64,000 nt of DNA from Climacteris rufus (lineage: Eukaryota; Chordata; Aves; Passeriformes; Climacteridae). Below the pieces are notes generated by a model. It was given only the letters and a program-made list of their open reading frames with translations, made no database searches and was not told where the DNA came from. Shown here piece after piece: positions 61,245 through 64,000 of the stretch (its first letter is position 1; each line of letters opens with the position of its first letter). The stretch covers positions 757,081 through 821,080 of the forward strand of contig VZRZ01006498.1 of NCBI GenBank assembly GCA_013398175.1. The letters are read 5' to 3'. The position numbers and the translations under genes were made by a program.

Positions 61245-64000
61245 AGAATCATGGTCAGGACAGCCAGCGGGAAAAGTTTTTTTCACAATAAGTACTCAAC
61301 ATGTTAAGCAACCCAAAAGAACACTGTGTTGGGTTTTGTGCCATCAATAAAACGTTTATCAGGCAAGAGTTATAAGTAAGTCCTTCTGTCCAGAACCTGG
61401 AAGGAGAGTAAGACACTCTGAGGGGATTTGGGTAAAGAAAGTTTGTACTCTTGCTTCAAAGAGCATTCCATTATTTTTATGAGATAAAATAGCTCTGAGA
61501 GAAGATTAAGGGAATTTTGTGGTGAATGTCTACCTACTACAGAAAAGCTTGGTGAATGGTCAAGCAAGAATGTTAATTTAATACATATTAATGCCCCATA
61601 AACAAAGCTTTTGTCTATTCTGAGAGAAGAATCTATTTCCTCATAGTTCCAGACTCACTCAGGAAATAATTTCAAAGTAGGTTTGTAGGATATAAAGAAA
61701 CATTTTCACCTAGTTCTATATATATAAACACACACAGTCATGTTGCTGGTAGTATCTGAAATAGCAACTCATATGTTCTCTAACTAAACAGAGAAAGCTC
61801 TCGGATGTAGCCCCTAAAAACATGGTGATCATATTAAGACTGTCACATCCAGAGCTCTGTGTTTCAGCTATATTTAGCACAGCAATACTCCTGTAAGCTT
61901 TATACATAGGAAAAAAAATCTGGTTTTCTCTTGCTTATTTTCAACACTGCATGCCACACAGCAGCAAACTAACACTTCATACAGACATTTTGCTTTGTTG
62001 AGCCAGATCATGAAACAGCAGCTTTCAATATAAATGGAGAAGAATGGTGCATATTTTAGATACAGCCCAGAAACAAGCAAATCACAGAGGGTTTCTTCAC
62101 CTCAGCTTCCCATGTGTTCATTTTCAGCAGATCTGTGAGGCACTGCAAGTTGACAGGTGAAATCATTTGCCTCATAGATCATGAATGGAGCTACAGGAAG
62201 ATAAATTGCATGCAAAAGAGCCAACAAAAATCAACAATACATGACATACTAAAGCAATGAGAATTCTTCAGTAAATTAGGGAACTCACTGAAAAAACCCA
62301 ACTAAAAAATACATCAGCTGCACTTCAGAATGTAACAGAAGGAGATGTGATAAACTAAGTTTAGACCAACATTAAGTACATTGAAGTCATGATATATGGG
62401 ATATAATAAAGGATGACTGCTAATTCCAGAAGGCCAGTGATTTCTGAAGATATTCCTTTTAAAGAATTGTCAGTCTAGTCTGCTCTGTTAACATACTATT
62501 TTGTTTACTGCTGGACACATATTGAGATACCTTTACCAGTGTCCATCTGTACAGGAATGGAAGAGATGGTGGAAATATTGTTTTAATCTGAAACAGTAAC
62601 AGAATATTTAAGATGAAAATCCTAAGACTTGATTCAGCAAAACATCTCTATGTTCTGTTTGGTCACTTGCAATGGCCATTTTCCATAAACTGGAATGTTT
62701 AATTGTAGTTGCACTGTGAGGTTAGTTGACTGTAGTTTCTGTCAAAATAAAACGTTCATTTGTTGACTGTAGTGTAAATACAGAAGTGGGACAATCTAGT
62801 TTTTGCTGTACTGAGGTATAAGGGAGCACAGTGGAGCTGTATTTAGGAACTGCTAAAGAGAGAGAACAGCATTCTTCAGCTCTGCATTCTCTGAAAAAAC
62901 ATGCTGCAACTATTTCTACATGTGTTGCTAGTGCAATGGTGCTGGAGTCCACACTTCACAAGGTGACTGTATGTGGGTCCATTATTCATGTTCAACACAT
63001 TATCTGCATGGTGGCTGGAGCAGTATCATGTGAATGTCAACACTTTTGTTGAAAGCTTTTATCTGAAGAAGCTGAAAGCTTAAGTCATTGTGAAAAAAAC
63101 CCCCAAAAAACAAACAGAAGCTAGTGTTATTTTTGTCTACAAATGAAATGTAGCACTGGAAGACATCTACAATTCTGTTGGAGCTAGCGGAAGTTTAAAA
63201 TACCAGTAAATGTTGCTCCCCTCTTTCCAATCCTTCCTTAAATAAGCAATCGGGCAATCAAACAAACACAGGCTGGTCACAACTCTGAGACCTGTGAGCA
63301 GAAATGTTGGTCTAAATCCTGAATACTCACTTTGCCATAGCTTTGTGGGCAGGACTCCTGCCTTGCAAAATATGCCCTTTCACCAAGATGGGCATCTTCC
63401 CAGCTCAGAGATGACAGTAAGGCACGTCATACTGGGAGGAGGAGGGCAGTCCAGCAGGGGAGCAAGCACAGGCCAGAGAAATTGCCCTGAAGAGGACAAA
63501 AGGAGCCCTGTATCACCATAGAGTGATGCCCCATGAGCATGGGGCTGGGACTAGGCTGGCTGGAGCAGCTCTGAAGGAATGACTCTAGGGTGCTGGAGGG
63601 AACCAGAAAGGGGCACTCTGAGCCCCTCGAACCCCTTCCCTTCACAGTTAAATGCCCTTTCAGATCAGAAACTCCTATGCCACTCAGAGCTGTAGTTGTC
63701 CGTGCATGTTGCCCACCATCACAGTAATACCCTGATGTCACCAGGTGGGTGGACAGCAAAAGTGTTATGATAACAAACAAGAGTTCATCTAGAGAAATAC
63801 AGTCCTCTTTCATCTGTCCTTTGCTAATACAAATGGCCTGTAATACCTCAAACACTCATTCAAATTAAAATCTAAGTCAAAATGTCTAGCTATGTTCAGT
63901 AAATTAATAATATTGGGGGCATAAACTGTGGTATGTGAAAGAACAATAATCTACTATAATTCTTGCATTAACCCAACACAAGTTTGAAAGGAGAATGGGA

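Larger units (their letters stand above)
56611..64000. other. Sequence without a recognisable gene
   Basis: No gene recognised across 7.4 kb. A 22-bp-period duplication (tgaagtgtctctg, 58301-58340) lies in a GC-richer patch (57990-58360) that is open for 124 codons on the bottom strand without a known domain. A low-complexity AAAAC/CCA patch lies at 61170-61244. A second GC-richer patch (63400-63720) is open for 142 codons on the bottom strand (63427-63855), again without recognisable motifs. Confidence 0.55.

Noticed and set aside
1..64000. CRISPR arrays, operons, rRNA or intact tRNA genes
   Set aside because: None seen. Repeats are microsatellites, minisatellites or retroelements, and the overall character is vertebrate nuclear DNA.

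Overview
The window looks like bird DNA. It is AT-rich, has no bacterial or viral gene organisation, and is dotted with degraded pieces of CR1 LINE retrotransposons. The CR1 pieces are recognised by their 3' tails (forms of tcacagaatcatagaat on the bottom strand, or gattctatgattctatg on the top) and by ORF2 reverse-transcriptase fragments. Several retroviral LTRs and one SINE with a tRNA(Ile)-like body and a CR1-type tail are also present. That SINE design is known from songbirds (TguSINE1-like), so a passerine is my best guess, but it rests on one copy. Two runs of N (14922-14963, 33689-33761) show this is a draft assembly.

I find no credible host protein-coding gene, exon series, rRNA or tRNA gene. 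Every open frame is short, lacks recognisable domains, or falls inside a transposon or simple repeat. The window is best read as intergenic desert or the inside of a very large intron.

Layout. 1-4.3 kb: unique AT-rich sequence. 4.3-7.4 kb: a nested CR1 cluster with opposed orientations, split by an LTR-like block. 7.4-16.6 kb: mostly unique, with a small CR1 ORF2 scrap (10.1 kb), a possible ancient amniote repeat (14.1 kb) and an N gap. 16.6-18.1 kb: a GC-richer block holding a bottom-strand LTR. 18.1-22.9 kb: unique, with a strong hairpin. 22.9-25.4 kb: the most complete element, a bottom-strand, internally deleted, non-autonomous endogenous retrovirus with both LTRs, a 4-bp target duplication, a primer-binding-site candidate, a splice donor and acceptor, and a gag start that stops after 22 codons. 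28.4-33.4 kb: several CR1 tails and two further LTRs. 33.4-40.6 kb: unique sequence with A-rich runs and an N gap. 40.6-42.6 kb: two top-strand CR1 copies, the second ending in a roughly 100-bp (ATTCT)n array. 42.6-47.2 kb: unique. 47.2-48.5 kb: a GC-richer repeat-like block with (CA)n, (CAT)n and tRNA-like A and B boxes. 50.0-51.2 kb: a bottom-strand CR1 ORF2 fragment. 51.2-64 kb: unique except for the SINE at 56.5 kb.

No genes work together here; the story is layered transposon insertion and decay. I saw no convincing new biological system. The items most worth checking are the deleted retrovirus, the SINE, the tRNA-like A/B-box block at 48.3 kb and a few perfect hairpins. All family names come from recalled consensus features and were not searched against a database.
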